A stretch of DNA of 64,000 bases. Source: Membranipora membranacea (Eukaryota; Bryozoa; Gymnolaemata; Cheilostomatida; Membraniporidae). Position 1 is the stretch's first letter, and the number at the start of each line of letters is the position of its first letter. Where the stretch lies: assembly GCA_914767715.1 (NCBI GenBank), contig OU612072.1, forward strand, positions 9,424,001 through 9,488,000. The letters are read 5' to 3'. Positions 26,841 to 38,928 of this stretch are shown piece after piece. The notes beneath the pieces were generated by a model. It had not been told where the DNA came from, did no database searches, and saw only the letters and a program-made list of their open reading frames with translations. A program made the translations under genes and the position numbers.

Positions 26841-27739
26841 CCAATCGAATAATTTATAGCCATTTATATTGTTGGTTCTTTATCAACTGAAAGCTATTGA
26901 ATGCGGCTGAAAAGGCTACCAGTTTCAATGCATCATGCCTCTATTTATAAATCAATATAAGATTCATGTAAATTTCATACCATGTTTTAACAAGTTGTAG
27001 ATTTTAACTGAGATCTTCAAACAGAGAGCTTGACAGGGTAATAACACAACTAAATGTTTATCATCTTGACTGGAATACTCATTTGAAATCCATAATACAT
27101 TGCCAATTTAAACAAAGATGCATCATGCTTCTGAAATCAATATAAGTGTTTCATGTCAATTTCAGCTCTATATCTCACCCTGATCAAAGGCTCTCAATTG
27201 CTTCAAAAGAGTTTTTAAATTATTCCAGGCTTACAAACTTAACATTATAACATTTTACCTTTGCATCAGTGATCTATTTAGACAGCCTTTGTTTCTATGA
27301 GGTATCAGCGCTTATTCAATCTTATTTGTCTCTGTAACATTCATTTGATCAACTTTGTATTTTATATCCTGTCTCACAATAAATTATAGCCCTCATTTGT
27401 TTTAGTTGGTATACACTGGTTATGTACACGATTTAAGCATTTCACGTTTGACTCAGTGTGTGAATTATTCGCGGAAGATTTCTTGTGGCCATCATATGAA
27501 AATAAAAACGTATGGTGTTCATATGTATCTGTGTAATGATACAAATCAAAGTTAAACTTAGAGTATGGGAAGAATTTCTGTGCTATGAAAGAAATTCCTA
27601 TTGTTTTGCCCTTACTTGTCTTCAATGCAGGATAACACAGTGATATTGTATTATCGGAGTACAGGCACAAGGTACCCATAGTATTCAAGAGCACTGGGAA
27701 GCATTTTTGCTTGCATCTAATAGTTTCGTTACTGCGAAA

Positions 27740-27990
27740 AAAGTCAACAAGATATGTAACGTCGAAATATTTCTGAATGGCAGTTCGTATATCCAGAGTT
27801 TGGTTTTAAGAAAATTCCTAATTCTACTGTATTCAGGAAAGTGGTAATCATAGTCTATGCAGTCATCAAGGTTTGCACCACAACCAGGACATGAGGACTA
27901 ATCAGCTCATCATATTTAATTGAGGTGAGACCTAACCTGACGATGGCCTGTCATTGTGTTTATTGGGAGATTTTCTCATTCAGAAATGCT
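27740..27990 (-). mobile_element. C-terminal remnant of a non-LTR retrotransposon
   Basis: On the minus strand one frame gives TGHRQVRSHLN, three in-frame stops, then SCPGCGANLDDCIDYDYHF and YSRIRNFL. This matches the layout near the end of LINE ORF2 proteins, where a 'TGH..(V)..HL' stretch precedes a CxxC...H...C knuckle. It is badly decayed. Confidence 0.5.
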
Positions 27991-28374
27991 CTCCATATTA
28001 GGGTGAGCTATGATTCTTTATTGGCTATGAATTTTTTTGGTTTTGAGCCATTTGAAATGGACCTGTTCATGCAGTCATTGATTTCTTTGTTGTTTTATGT
28101 GACTTAAGGTAATTTGGAGGGCACGGTCTGTGTTATCGGGTTGACCAGCCTGTTCGTTACCCCGGATCATCGGTGTACAGCAACCCATAAGCAGTCTAGG
28201 TGGTTTTTTTGGGCCAGCAGGGTTGTGCTTTTTATACAGTCTAGTTTGGTCCTACTCACAGAAAATTAAGTGAGACGTACTTACCCAAATCAAACTAGCA
28301 AATCAAATCAAATTTCACCATGTATCTTTTGCCATATTTGACAAGTTTTTTTTTTTTTGGAAGTGTATTCCACT

Positions 28375-28990
28375 GAAACCAAACAAAACCTTGGGGCCAG
28401 ACAATATCAAAGCTCACATACTTCATTCCTTAGCACCGACCCTCGCAAGACCTCTCACTGACCTGTTCAATGTGTCTATCAAACAGGGATGCATGCCCAC
28501 AGCGTGTAAACTGGCAAGTATCATGCCCATACCTAAATGTGCTGGTTCAAATGAACCTAAGGACTTTAGACCGATGGCTCTAATATAGATTGCCGGTTAA
28601 TGCCTTGAAAGACTAGTCATCAAAAGAATGTCACAGAAGCTGAATGACCCATCACATTTTGCGTACAAACCAAACAGGTCAACTGAAGACACTCTCATAA
28701 CTCTGATTGACAAGATCAGTGAATATCTCAACATGATATCAAACATAAAACAACACATCCGGAATCAGAAGCACGTCATCAGGCAGGCCACAGTCAGTTC
28801 ATTTTCTCTCTGTATGCAACACAAACACCGTTGGTCCACCAATCAACAACTGAAATAAAATATGCTGATGACACTGTTCTACTAGAATATCTACCTCAAA
28901 CAACACAAAGTTACAAGAAAAAATTACCCCTCTGGAAAACTGATTCATACCTGTTCTTGTCTTTAGGAGTACTCTAAAAGCCAGCAGTGT
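28375..28990 (+). mobile_element. Decayed non-LTR reverse transcriptase (CR1/Jockey-like)
   Basis: The plus strand encodes, across stops and frame breaks, LGPDNIKAHILHSLAP, ACKLASIMPIPK, KDFRPMAL, then SHFAYKPNRSTEDTLITLID, and KYADDTVLL at about 28858. These are the ordered motifs of a LINE reverse transcriptase, including the catalytic YADD. A stop interrupts after RPMALI, and the stretch between RSTED and YADD is shortened. It is not functional. Confidence 0.85.
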
Positions 28991-30186
28991 ATGCAATCAT
29001 CAAACACATTACCAGTTGACAATAACCATCAATCAAATCTTGCATTTTCTAGCCATTATTTTTCGAAACGCAATCCCCATTGAAGCTTTTCTCCATCCAT
29101 CCTTTGAAAAGAGTTGTTAGCGCCTTAGTGCCATGGCAAACATGCTACTATGCCTAATTTGAAAAAAAGGCATAATATCTATTTAATTTACATGTCGCTA
29201 GCCCAGTGCGACAAAGTGCTATCTGGCAAAACCATAACAGTCTTTTATATCATTAGCTATGGGCTTTTCATGCCCAAGATTTCAAATCTTGCGGAATTTT
29301 TTTTCTATCGCTGTCGTTTCTCCAGATATATCATGCGACTTTGATTTAACTGGCCAAGTTTAAATATTTCCTCAGCAGTATAAAAAACTATCTCGCTTCA
29401 TTCAATTTGATTGGTCTATCATGTGTTCATTGTCCAATCCAATTATGTTATCAATGAGGAATTAGTGACATGAGGTTTATTTTTAATAGTTTATAAACTC
29501 TATGTTTAATTTCACTTTCATCTATCGCTTCGAATCGAAGGCTGTTCAATGATCTTACAATTCTATATGCTGACAGTAAAAATATACTACTATAGCAATT
29601 TCGGATAACAAGTTATAATAACTGTCTTTCTATGCAATTATTTTGATTTACTCTTTTCCCATATAGTTCTTGTTGTAATTTAGGTACGCTTGTGAATTAA
29701 TGAAGTAGTTTCTTGCAATAGACTTCACTACTTGACTGAAAAAGTGATAGCCAAGTTACCCTGTTAAGTTGTCCTATCACTAAACAAATCAGTCTAGCAT
29801 TGTTGCATTTTGATGTAATCTCTTGTAAGCAGATAAAGAAACTTGGTATGTCTCTTTTGTTGCAATTATAATGTTCTGTTTAGGGATTATCTGCTTCATT
29901 CAAAAATATCTAATTGTAAATTAAAACTGAGACAGAGACCTGATTAAAATTCCCCTTTGCTGGCATTTCCATTTGCCTTTCAATCCAGTTAAGTAATATT
30001 TGCAGCCAATGTTCATGGATGTGAAACATAGCTAAGACTAATCTTCAGTAGGGAGATGCCTATATAGGCCAGAAAAAGGACCTCAAACTCAAGTTGAATC
30101 GGTTGAATTTTCTAAAAACTGCCAACTAAGAAATACAAATTTGCAGAAAAGATATATCTGTGTGCTGAGTCTTATAGCAACTAATT

Positions 30187-31329
30187 TTAAAGGGCAACCA
30201 AGGTTTCAAATAACTTCTCATTGATGGCCATTGATTAATAGCAGATTGCACCTTCTGCATGGGGAAAAAGACAAAATATAATTCGGATGATTATTCAGCC
30301 AGAATTCTTGTGAAACATTTCTTCCATCAGGTACTCAAACTCAGCTAAAAGAGAATACCACATAGCAGTTTCCTGTTCCTGTTATTATTTAGCCTGTGCT
30401 TTATAATTATTACAGCAAAGTCTTGGAACCTCCCCTAAACTGAAGTGTTACCCAGCTTAGAGTAGGAAACTACTTTGAGTTTTGCACCGCGTAATGCACA
30501 AAGCTGATGCTGCCCAGCACATTATTTGCTACCCATTAAAGGGCAACCAAGGTTTCAAACACCTTCTCATTGATGGCCATTGATTAATAGCAGATTGCAC
30601 CTTCTGCATGTGGAAAAAGACAAAATATAATTCGGATGATTATTCAGCCAGAATTCTTGTAAAACATTTCTTCCATCAGGTACTCAAACTCAGCTAAAAG
30701 AGAATACCACATAGCAGTTTCCTGCTCCTGTTATTATTTAGCCTGTGCTCTATAACTATTACAGCAAACCTCCCCTAAACTGAAGTGTTACCCGGCTTAG
30801 AGTCAGCAACTACTTTGAGTTTTGCATCGCGTAATGCACAAAGCTGATTCTGCCCAGCACATTATTTGCTACCCATTAATGCATTGCTGCGAAACCTTGG
30901 TTGCCCTTTAATGCATTGCTGCGAAACCTTGGTTGCCCTTTAACTTAAAGGGCAACCAAGGTTTCGCAGCAATGCATTAATGGGTAGCAAATAATGTGCT
31001 GGGCAGCATCAGCTTTGTGCATGACGCGATGCAAAACTCAAAGTAGTTGCTGACTCTAAGCCGGGTAACACTTCAGTTTAGGGGAGGTTCCAAGACTTTG
31101 CTGTAATAATTATAGAGCACAGGCTAAACAATAACAGGAACAGGAAACTGCTATGTGGTATTCTCTTTTAGCTGAGTTTGAGTACCTGATGGAAGAAATG
31201 TTTCACAAGAATTCTGGCTGAATAATCATCCGAATTATATTTTGTCTTTTTCCCCATGCAGAAGGGGCAATCTGCTATTAATCAATGGCCATCAATGAGA
31301 AGTTGTTTGAAACCTTGGTTGCCCTTTAA
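30187..31329. mobile_element. Cluster of three TTAA-flanked MITEs plus a stray end
   Basis: Copies of the 17410-17776 family: copy a 30191-30535, which lacks its last ~28 bp and runs directly into copy b 30540-30907; an extra duplicated terminal piece 30908-30943; and copy c 30949-31325 in opposite orientation. Each boundary reads TTAA next to AGGGCAACC or its complement. Copies b and c therefore form a large palindrome centred near 30945. Confidence 0.85.
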
Positions 31330-34300
31330 ATACATTAGAAATTCTCCGTTGCCAGATATATATTTATCGCGCTGTGATTTGATTATTTTCCTGCGATAAA
31401 AGTCTATCTGGCTTTGCTAATTTTAGTTAAGGGATTAAAAAATCTTTGTATTGGAGTTTCAACTCATGGTAATTATATCTTTTCATAATAAAGTTACATA
31501 TTTGAAATTTAAAATTATTGGGTTAAAAGTTTTCCAGAAACGGGCCCGTCAATCTTAGAATTGAATTCCTGCAAACTGGAAAGTTGTCTGGATAGTACTT
31601 TGTCGAGCTGGTCCAGCGATATGACGCAGCTCGGCTAGAGTCAATTTATGTGTGGCGCAGTTTGTCTAGTTAAAAAATTTTGTAGCGTAGACCACATGTT
31701 TCCCGATATTCAAAGTCTGGTACTTAGAAAAATCCCGCAAAAATTGATTATCGTACATGTGAATCCAACTAGGGTACTCTCCAGACAAATACCAGCACAA
31801 GTTGTCAGCATTGTGTTCAGTTCAATTGCCTTTGTAAAGCAACAACTGATGGCACTCAACATAAATTCTTGGTTTCAAAGAACTTGCACCGGTAATCGCA
31901 AAAGTACTTTGCAGTCTTCTGCAAAGTAGGCAGTTTTGCTCATCTGACGGAAAAGTCAGATAAATGGGCAGGAATTCGATCACAGTTTTATTACATATCA
32001 TTTAGCTGAACAGGCAAGAAGACTATTTTAATGAAGTTGAACTCAGAGTAGGAGTAATTTCATGAGAAAATTTGCTTGACTTCCCCTATGGCATGGATTG
32101 CTTAAGCTGTAAGTATACGCATAGATTAATAACTGTTACTCCTTGATAAGGTATAACAGTTAGATTATAAAGGACAGGTAGTGATTAAGTAGCATCATGT
32201 GCAGGAATTATTGGATGTTTTGATCATAAAGAGAGATAATAATTCATTCATAGAGCTACTCTACTATTGACCTTCGTATTTACCGTCGTTGCCATAGTCT
32301 CCAGCAACAAGCCGTGACTTGAGAAGCCAGTTTCTCATAAGTCAGTCAAATTACTGAGTAGGGAATGGTCACACGCCTACTCAAAAACTTGGGTTTCTAG
32401 TCGTTGTTGCTTGAAGGTAATCATCAAAAATTCGACAAAGGAGGGGATGAGGTAGTCAGGCTTTGCCAGAGACCCAAAGGTTTTGTAGTATATTTCTGCT
32501 CAGGAATATTCAAGGAAGGAGTTGTTTCATGTCTGTTTAATGAGAAACATATAGTGCAAGCATGGTATGGGCTTTAGAGCTCATCAAGTTCATTTGTTCA
32601 GAGTTTGATTTCAATTACTGATAGGTCAGTGACCTCTAATCTAACCTAGCAACATATTTACACTGTAAATTTACAGCCTGTATCAAGGAGCATTTCAGAT
32701 ATTTCAGCCAGAGGAATGGAATTCAATCATCATCAGACTGACTTAATCTCTGATCACGTATGAACCTCAAAGTGTTTCGGGATAACATTGGTAAGATGTG
32801 ACTGTTTCACTTAGCTGGATCTAAGAGGCTGAAACTTTGCCAAATTAAAGTATTATCCGATGAACAACTAGCAATCTAAAAGATTTTACATGAAATGATT
32901 TTGATCTAGCACTCATATCCTCGTTCTGCAACATCTCACTGTAAGCGTTTCACATAGCCTTGTAGCCTGGATAGGCTGAAGGTGATAATTAAATGCCAAG
33001 CCTTGATCGTGATACCTAGAGAATCTAAAATCTACATAGAATTACCAGATCGAATGATTCACAATGTATCGTGTTAACTGTTTTATTTTTAGGTATATTG
33101 ATTATATGTAAAACAGCAACAGGCGTTCTGGCTCATGGTAATATTGCATATTTAGGTCAAACCACACACCTAATTTCATTGAATATAATTAATAGTCATT
33201 CAGCGACAGTGCAATGCAAGGGAGATGTATCCATTTGATTTTTTTTAAGTCTCTGAGACGAATGATCTTAAGTGCATTGAACCACTAGAAATGCTAATCC
33301 AACTATCAATCTCTATCTGTGTTCCAAATTTGGTGAGAGAAAATAAGTCATTTCGTGAATTATATCAGGGAGTATATATGATCAGAGAGCTGGGACACCA
33401 CATAAAATTTGTCCCAAACTCCCTGGTAAAATTGCATTAGACACATGAGGTGTCCTGACATAGTTATGGTATACACAACTCCAAGTTCTCTCAGTTAAAC
33501 TCGATCGTCCCAAGGTAGTTAGGACACTCAAAATCTTAAATTAGACAATTTGTTCACAAGTCGTTTACTCGGAATGAGCGATTTAGAACAAGTTCCAAGC
33601 AGTCCTGAGCTGGCAATCAGATAATGATTTTTGCTGCTTTTTATTGAAAGACCCCCAAGTCATGTTTCGCTTTTTTTCAATTTTCTTTGAATAGCAAGAT
33701 TTATTCAACAAAACATCCAAATTGATAAATAGAAAATTCCGCAATCTGATTTTAATCAATCATTTCATTTTATAATTTATAAATGCTCAAATGATAATTA
33801 CAATAAGATATCAGAAGAAGGTAAAATTTAGCATTAATAGTAGTTTTGCCAGTAAAAAACACCAAAAAGGCCCTGTCATCATATACACTATGCTATCGCG
33901 CCAGCATGAGTTCCTAGTCCAATATTCATAACAGTAAAACCTAGCGGGGGTGTCTAATAAAGTCTAGAAAAGAATAGAATAGCAAATAAGTCTAAAATAC
34001 AAGATCATGTACTCACTTCATTTTATTCTAGCAAACACACTCATGTGTATGATATTTTTGGATACATAAGACCACCTCAGTAACAAACAATAGTGCGACA
34101 TAATTTTTCAAACAACATTTTGCAGTGATCAGTCAGGTGGTTATCAGCCAAGGTTAGAGTCTCTGTAGCCCTCATGAGGAGTGCCTGTAACCTGGTTAAT
34201 ATAATGTGCATAAACTGTGAGACAGGGCTTTATGAAGATGTGTTTGTCATCAAATGAAGTTAGTCAATCTGTATCAACGACACAACATGTTTGGACTTGA

Positions 34301-34524
34301 GACATGCGCTCCCGTCATAATATTCTTTATCACTCTATCATAACAGGGTTTCCTTAACAATGACCCTGTCATTATTATTATATCGTTTTTAATTTTAGAA
34401 ATGGTCATCGGATGTTAGTGTTTCATCCCACATCTTCACACACAATGCCTGTTCACTTTCCATACAATGGAAATAGGGAGACAACATGTGACCAATTTAA
34501 AAAAAAAAGATCTCCTATACATAC

Positions 34525-35320
34525 CTGTTATGTAAACTTCAGCTTTATCATCATTCCCTGATCCTCTTTGAGTGGGTTTACTAGACATGTTACATGTTTC
34601 TGTATCTATGTCATAGCTGAATGACAAACAGCATATCGAGTGGTAGCAGGAATAAGCAATATGATCACATGGCCAAAACTTGGAAACTTACAAGTGCCTG
34701 CCCTTTGGGTTCAACAGAGCTATATCAAACACCAAAACCAAATCATGGCAGGATTGTTGTACAAATACTGAAGGCATCAGCGCCACAGCTCAAATCCCTA
34801 AACTATTATGTAAAAAACCACCCACCCATTACTATCAATTATTTGATAAAACTTCATTTCAACTTCTTATTATTGGAATTGCCCTTGTATCTTCAACTAT
34901 ACATTTGATCCTAAATCTGGTAAAAGTTGAATTCCGACGATGATTGTCTTATGATCAAGACCCTTTATCATAAAACGCTCAACTCATTGAAGTTTATTCT
35001 TTTTTAAGCATATGAATCAAGGCAGTTCCCAACAATTCAAATGTTGTGAGATTTGGCCTTTGAACTACGGCGTTCTTCCTGCATATGATGTTTGAATGAT
35101 AAATGCATCAGTGTATTCTCATACCCTTAATTAATTTTATTTTTAATTTTTAATCCATTAAATTCTGATGACTTTTGAGGGCCCTCAGATAATCAAAATA
35201 ATAATATCATTGATTCCTGCTTGTTTGATTTTTCATCTTAGCTACATACTGATGAGAATTACTTACGAGCAAGGCTGTAACAGCTTGAAACAAATCTAAA
35301 TAGGCGGCAGAGAGCTCCAT
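34525..35320 (-). pseudogene. M4: relic with signal-peptide exon and half of module A
   Basis: The signal-peptide exon 35320-35267 (MELSAAYLDLFQAVTALL, 18 codons) keeps its GTAAGT donor. Module A survives only as its 3' part, 34657-34525 (YSCYHSICCLSFSYD..TCNMSS), with the usual GTATGT phase-1 donor. Upstream of about 34657 the exon's 5' half and its acceptor are missing, replaced by intron-like sequence, so a deletion joined intron 1 to the middle of exon 2. No B, B2 or FN2 exon follows. A 3'-flank block shared with M2 and P1 is retained at 34140-34230, which implies a second deletion of the gene's rear. It is nonfunctional. Confidence 0.85.
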
Positions 35321-35437
35321 GCTGAACCTTCCACTGTCTCGGTTTGAAAGGCAGCTCTCAGTAATTCACTTTATTGGAATATTGCGTCAGTTCATATAGT
35401 AGTCATCTAATTGACAATAACAGTAATAATTGGTATA

Positions 35438-36099
35438 CATTGAATTCCATATCTGGAATAGCATCATTAGCTTTCTTTTGCAAAACAAAGGGCTTGCAAA
35501 AATAGCCAGTCCCTAGTAGCAATCTAGAAATGCCCTAATCATCGACACTGTATGGCATACTGACTCTCGTGATCTGACTGGGCATGTAGATCACTGATAA
35601 ACTAGGCTATCATTACCACAAAGCAGGTGTCGTAAGGCTAAGTATGCATCATGCGTGACTTGAATTTGCGCATGTGCAAGAACAATGAGTTTAGTTTGGG
35701 TTCTGATTGCAACTTTGGATAAGGGGAGATGGGACATCCCCTGCATAAACTGCCAATCAAAATCAGCAAATAATGACAAGAGAGGATAACTATTAATAAC
35801 AAATCCGCACGCTTTGGGGAATATGTCACCAGAGCAGGTAGCCAATCAGATGGCTTCGGAATTCCGAGACTCAATTTTGCAGAGATCAACTCATACCCAG
35901 AGCTGAGCATGCGCAGAATGACTGTATGGGGTATAATTACTGTTTGCAATTTTGTAAACAAGACAATTACTCAGGCTAATTATTCATGCTACTAGGGACA
36001 GCCAATCAGATAACAGTCAGATGGGTCCCTGTGTTTAGTGTCCTAACCGTATAACGCTATGATACTATTTCCATTCTAAGAGAAGAATCTAATTCAGTG
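35438..36099 (+). mobile_element. hAT-like element, long copy (662 bp)
   Basis: It begins CATTGAATTC and ends AATTCAGTG, imperfect 9-bp inverted ends, and is flanked by the perfect 8-bp duplication TTGGTATA (35430-35437 and 36100-36107). An 8-bp duplication fits the hAT superfamily. An open frame on its minus strand (35961-35591 region) has no transposase motif. It contains two copies of ACTGTATGG (35547-35555, 35921-35929) that bracket the segment missing from the short copies. Confidence 0.88.
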
Positions 36100-37527
36100 T
36101 TGGTATATAATACTATTTTACTGCTTTCAAGCATGTTTGAATTTTTTAGAGACTGCTACTGCTAAAAGTAATTACATTCGGCAAACTCTATTTGTATTCT
36201 GTCAGGCAAATAGTACTCATGAAGTACGTTGTACCATTCTATATCGATTATTATGTCTTTATTATTAGTTTTGTTCATTATATTCTGGAAAAAATCTGCT
36301 CTCATTTGCTAGTTATTAAGCACTGAGTTATCTTATGATGAAAATAGGAGAGGATCAAAGCTGCATGAATTGTTTGAGGAGATATGTTTCAATGATGTAA
36401 GTAGGAAAGTAAATTTGCAACTCAAAAGTAATCAAAAGTAATGAAAAGTTGGACACATATATATAGATTTTTATTTACAGAACGCCATACACTGCAGCTC
36501 AATGCACTACCAACTTAATCAAAGATGTATCCTATTGATGCATAATGCCTGGATTTTAAAATCAATATATGTTCCATAACAATTTTATACTGATGTATTA
36601 ACACATTGGATATTCGCACTATGATCCCTCTCCAAGAAGATGAATAACTTCTATATAATTTCCACTTTATTTCAGGGTTAAAAACTTGCCATAGAGCAGT
36701 ATCGCCATGAAGACATATAATGGAGTGCATGTTGCTAATGACTGTGAGATACCCCAGAGTAAAAGTTGGAAATGGAACACAGTCAAATGTCGAATGCTAG
36801 AAAAATCATTTGAAGATTCAAAAGAAGATTAATTATCATGCAATTGTATTCGTGATCTATATGGTCAAAATCATGATTTGACTATGTTTTCAGGCATGTT
36901 TCGTCTATGACATTCTTTCCTTCAATTTGGTATCCATTTTCCTATATCAAATCATCATACCCCTAGTACCTATTGCCAGTATGCCTTTGGGTCGGCTGAA
37001 CTTGTTACTTTAACCGTGTAACCATTATGCTGCACTACTAGAGAGGCTTTGAGTCAGTGTGCGAAGTATCAACACACGACAGCATCGCAAGACACAGCTT
37101 TGATTAGGGTTTAAGAGGGAGATCAACCTGCAAAATTGTTAGAAAATTATTTGGATTTCTCTGCTTAAAAAAATTAATGTATCACTCTGCTAGTTCTTAC
37201 TGATTGCTGTCAAAATTTATCCTTAGAAAACTTATATTATTAGTGGAAGCTACATCATGCTTTTAAAGATCAATAAACATTTGCATAAGACAGACCCATC
37301 TCGAGTGGAAGAATATTTTAATTTGAAAGGTAGAAAATCATGAAATTTCTCAAGAATATCATCCAACAAGGGTAAGCTAAATTTCACATGCACAATTGAA
37401 ATATAATGTGTTTGCCATTAACAGTTGACTTAATTCACTTCTCCTTTAATATCATTGATATATGCCTGACAATCACTCAAGGGAGACACAGAGTTTTTTT
37501 CTTTGGTGTTAAGGTGTGTGATGCTAC

Positions 37528-37809
37528 CACTGAATTAGATTCTTCTCTTAGAATGGAAATAGTATCATAGCGTTATACGGTTAGGACACTAAACACAGGG
37601 ACCCATATGACTGTTATCTGATTGGCTGTCCCTAGTAGCATGAATAATTAGCCTGAGAAATTGCCTTGTTTACAAAATTGCAAACAGTAATTATACCCCT
37701 ACAGTGTCGATGATTAGGGCATTTCTAGATTGCTACTAGGGACTGGCTAGCAAGCCCTTTGTTTTGCAAAAGAAAGCTAATGATGCTATTCCAGATATGG
37801 AATTCAATG
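37528..37809 (-). mobile_element. hAT-like MITE, short copy
   Basis: 282 bp, in the opposite orientation to 35438-36099, between perfect 8-bp duplications GATGCTAC (37520-37527 and 37810-37817). It lacks the roughly 374-bp internal segment of the long copy; the join reads ACTGTAGGGGTATAATTAC. Confidence 0.9.
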
Positions 37810-38928
37810 GATGCTACCAATTGTTTTTGCGCCTGGCCGGTATTCAGTATCATAGCTGTCAGGTAATTGCTCACCAATCTCATATTCTTGTATCTTGTGT
37901 GATGCCCTTTAGAGGATAGCGTCATTGTTTAAAGTGACCTTGAATCGCAGCCATCTCTATTTTATGTGTAGAGCCAAGAAGTGTAGATTACACAATCGAA
38001 CAACTTATTACATCATCCGAGAAATTACTGGCACTCATTGACTACACAATAAGATTGGTCACATATTTGTTTGCGTAGTCAATATACTTTTGCATGTACA
38101 ATGTGTGTGACCTGATTACATCTGTTCAGTAAATTTGATTCATAACCGATCCAAAAGGGCTGATGGTCATAGTTAGAATAACAGCTCTATTATCCATCTA
38201 CTTTTACAATACAATCGATCGCCCCACCAAGCCCCTATTCCATGTTAAATCTACATATCTTTGAATGTTAAACCATTAATTAAATTCTTCAGTAATTCAT
38301 CTTCTATCAATCATAATAATAATTGAAATACACAATGTGTGAACTATCTTTTTATATATATATATTGATTTTAAAATCCAGATAGGATTCATCTTTGATG
38401 AAGTTGATAGTATATTATGCACAAGCGCTGAGCTGCAGTGTATGGATTTCAATAGGTAAAAAACCAATACAGTTGTGTCTAAAATTTGAAAATATAAAAC
38501 ATGTTGTATCCTACTTACACCCTTGAAACATTCCTTATCAAAAGTTCCATGCAGCATTACATGTGCATTACATGTTAATGTAAATAAGACAACAGAGTGC
38601 CCAATAAGTAGCAATTGGGAGCAGATTCTTTCCCAGAAAAACTTCAAAAATAATTATTAACACAAAATAATTGATAAAGAAAGGTACAATATATATCATA
38701 TGTCCTATGTACCTGACACAATAAAGATGGGGTTTACTGAATTAAATAAATTTTAGTGTAGCACTCTCTGTCTTTTAAACACGCTAAGAAGCAGTAAAAT
38801 AGTATAATCTACCAATATTTATCATCAGCTACATATCATAACTTATTACTTTTTGAAATGACGTGTCATTTCATTAAATAGTGAATTCTGAGAGCTGCCT
38901 TCCAAACTGAGACATCAGAAGATTCAGC

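Larger units (their letters stand above)
26068..34524. other. Gene-poor, repeat-rich region between M3 and M4
   Basis: About 8.5 kb with no family exon that I can find. It holds the M3 upstream tandem duplication, two adjacent non-LTR reverse-transcriptase remnants in opposite orientation (27.7-29.0 kb) and the three-copy MITE cluster (30.2-31.3 kb). At 34140-34230 it keeps a 3'-flank block shared with M2 and P1, which marks the lost end of M4. Open frames at 27374-27694 and 31648-31929 show no motif. Confidence 0.5.
35321..38928. other. Head-to-head spacer between M4 and P1, an inverted duplication
   Basis: Upstream DNA of M4 (35321-35437, then 36484-36580) matches that of P1 (38890-38928, then 38453-38365) in inverted orientation. 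The distance from each start codon agrees once the 662-bp hAT element (35438-36099) is removed from the M4 side. The middle also holds a short hAT copy. No coding sequence is seen. Confidence 0.65.

Noticed and set aside
27374-27694. 106-codon minus-strand open frame beside the LINE remnant
   Set aside because: No motif that I can identify; could be LINE-derived, but not supportable.
31648-31929. 93-codon plus-strand open frame
   Set aside because: No motif, no splice partners, and it follows a MITE cluster.
34621-34943. Two overlapping plus-strand open frames across M4
   Set aside because: They are antisense to exon A and the family intron; shadows of the relic.
35591-35961. Overlapping minus-strand open frames inside the long hAT copy
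   Set aside because: No transposase motif (no DDE or BED features) and two competing frames; probably non-coding.
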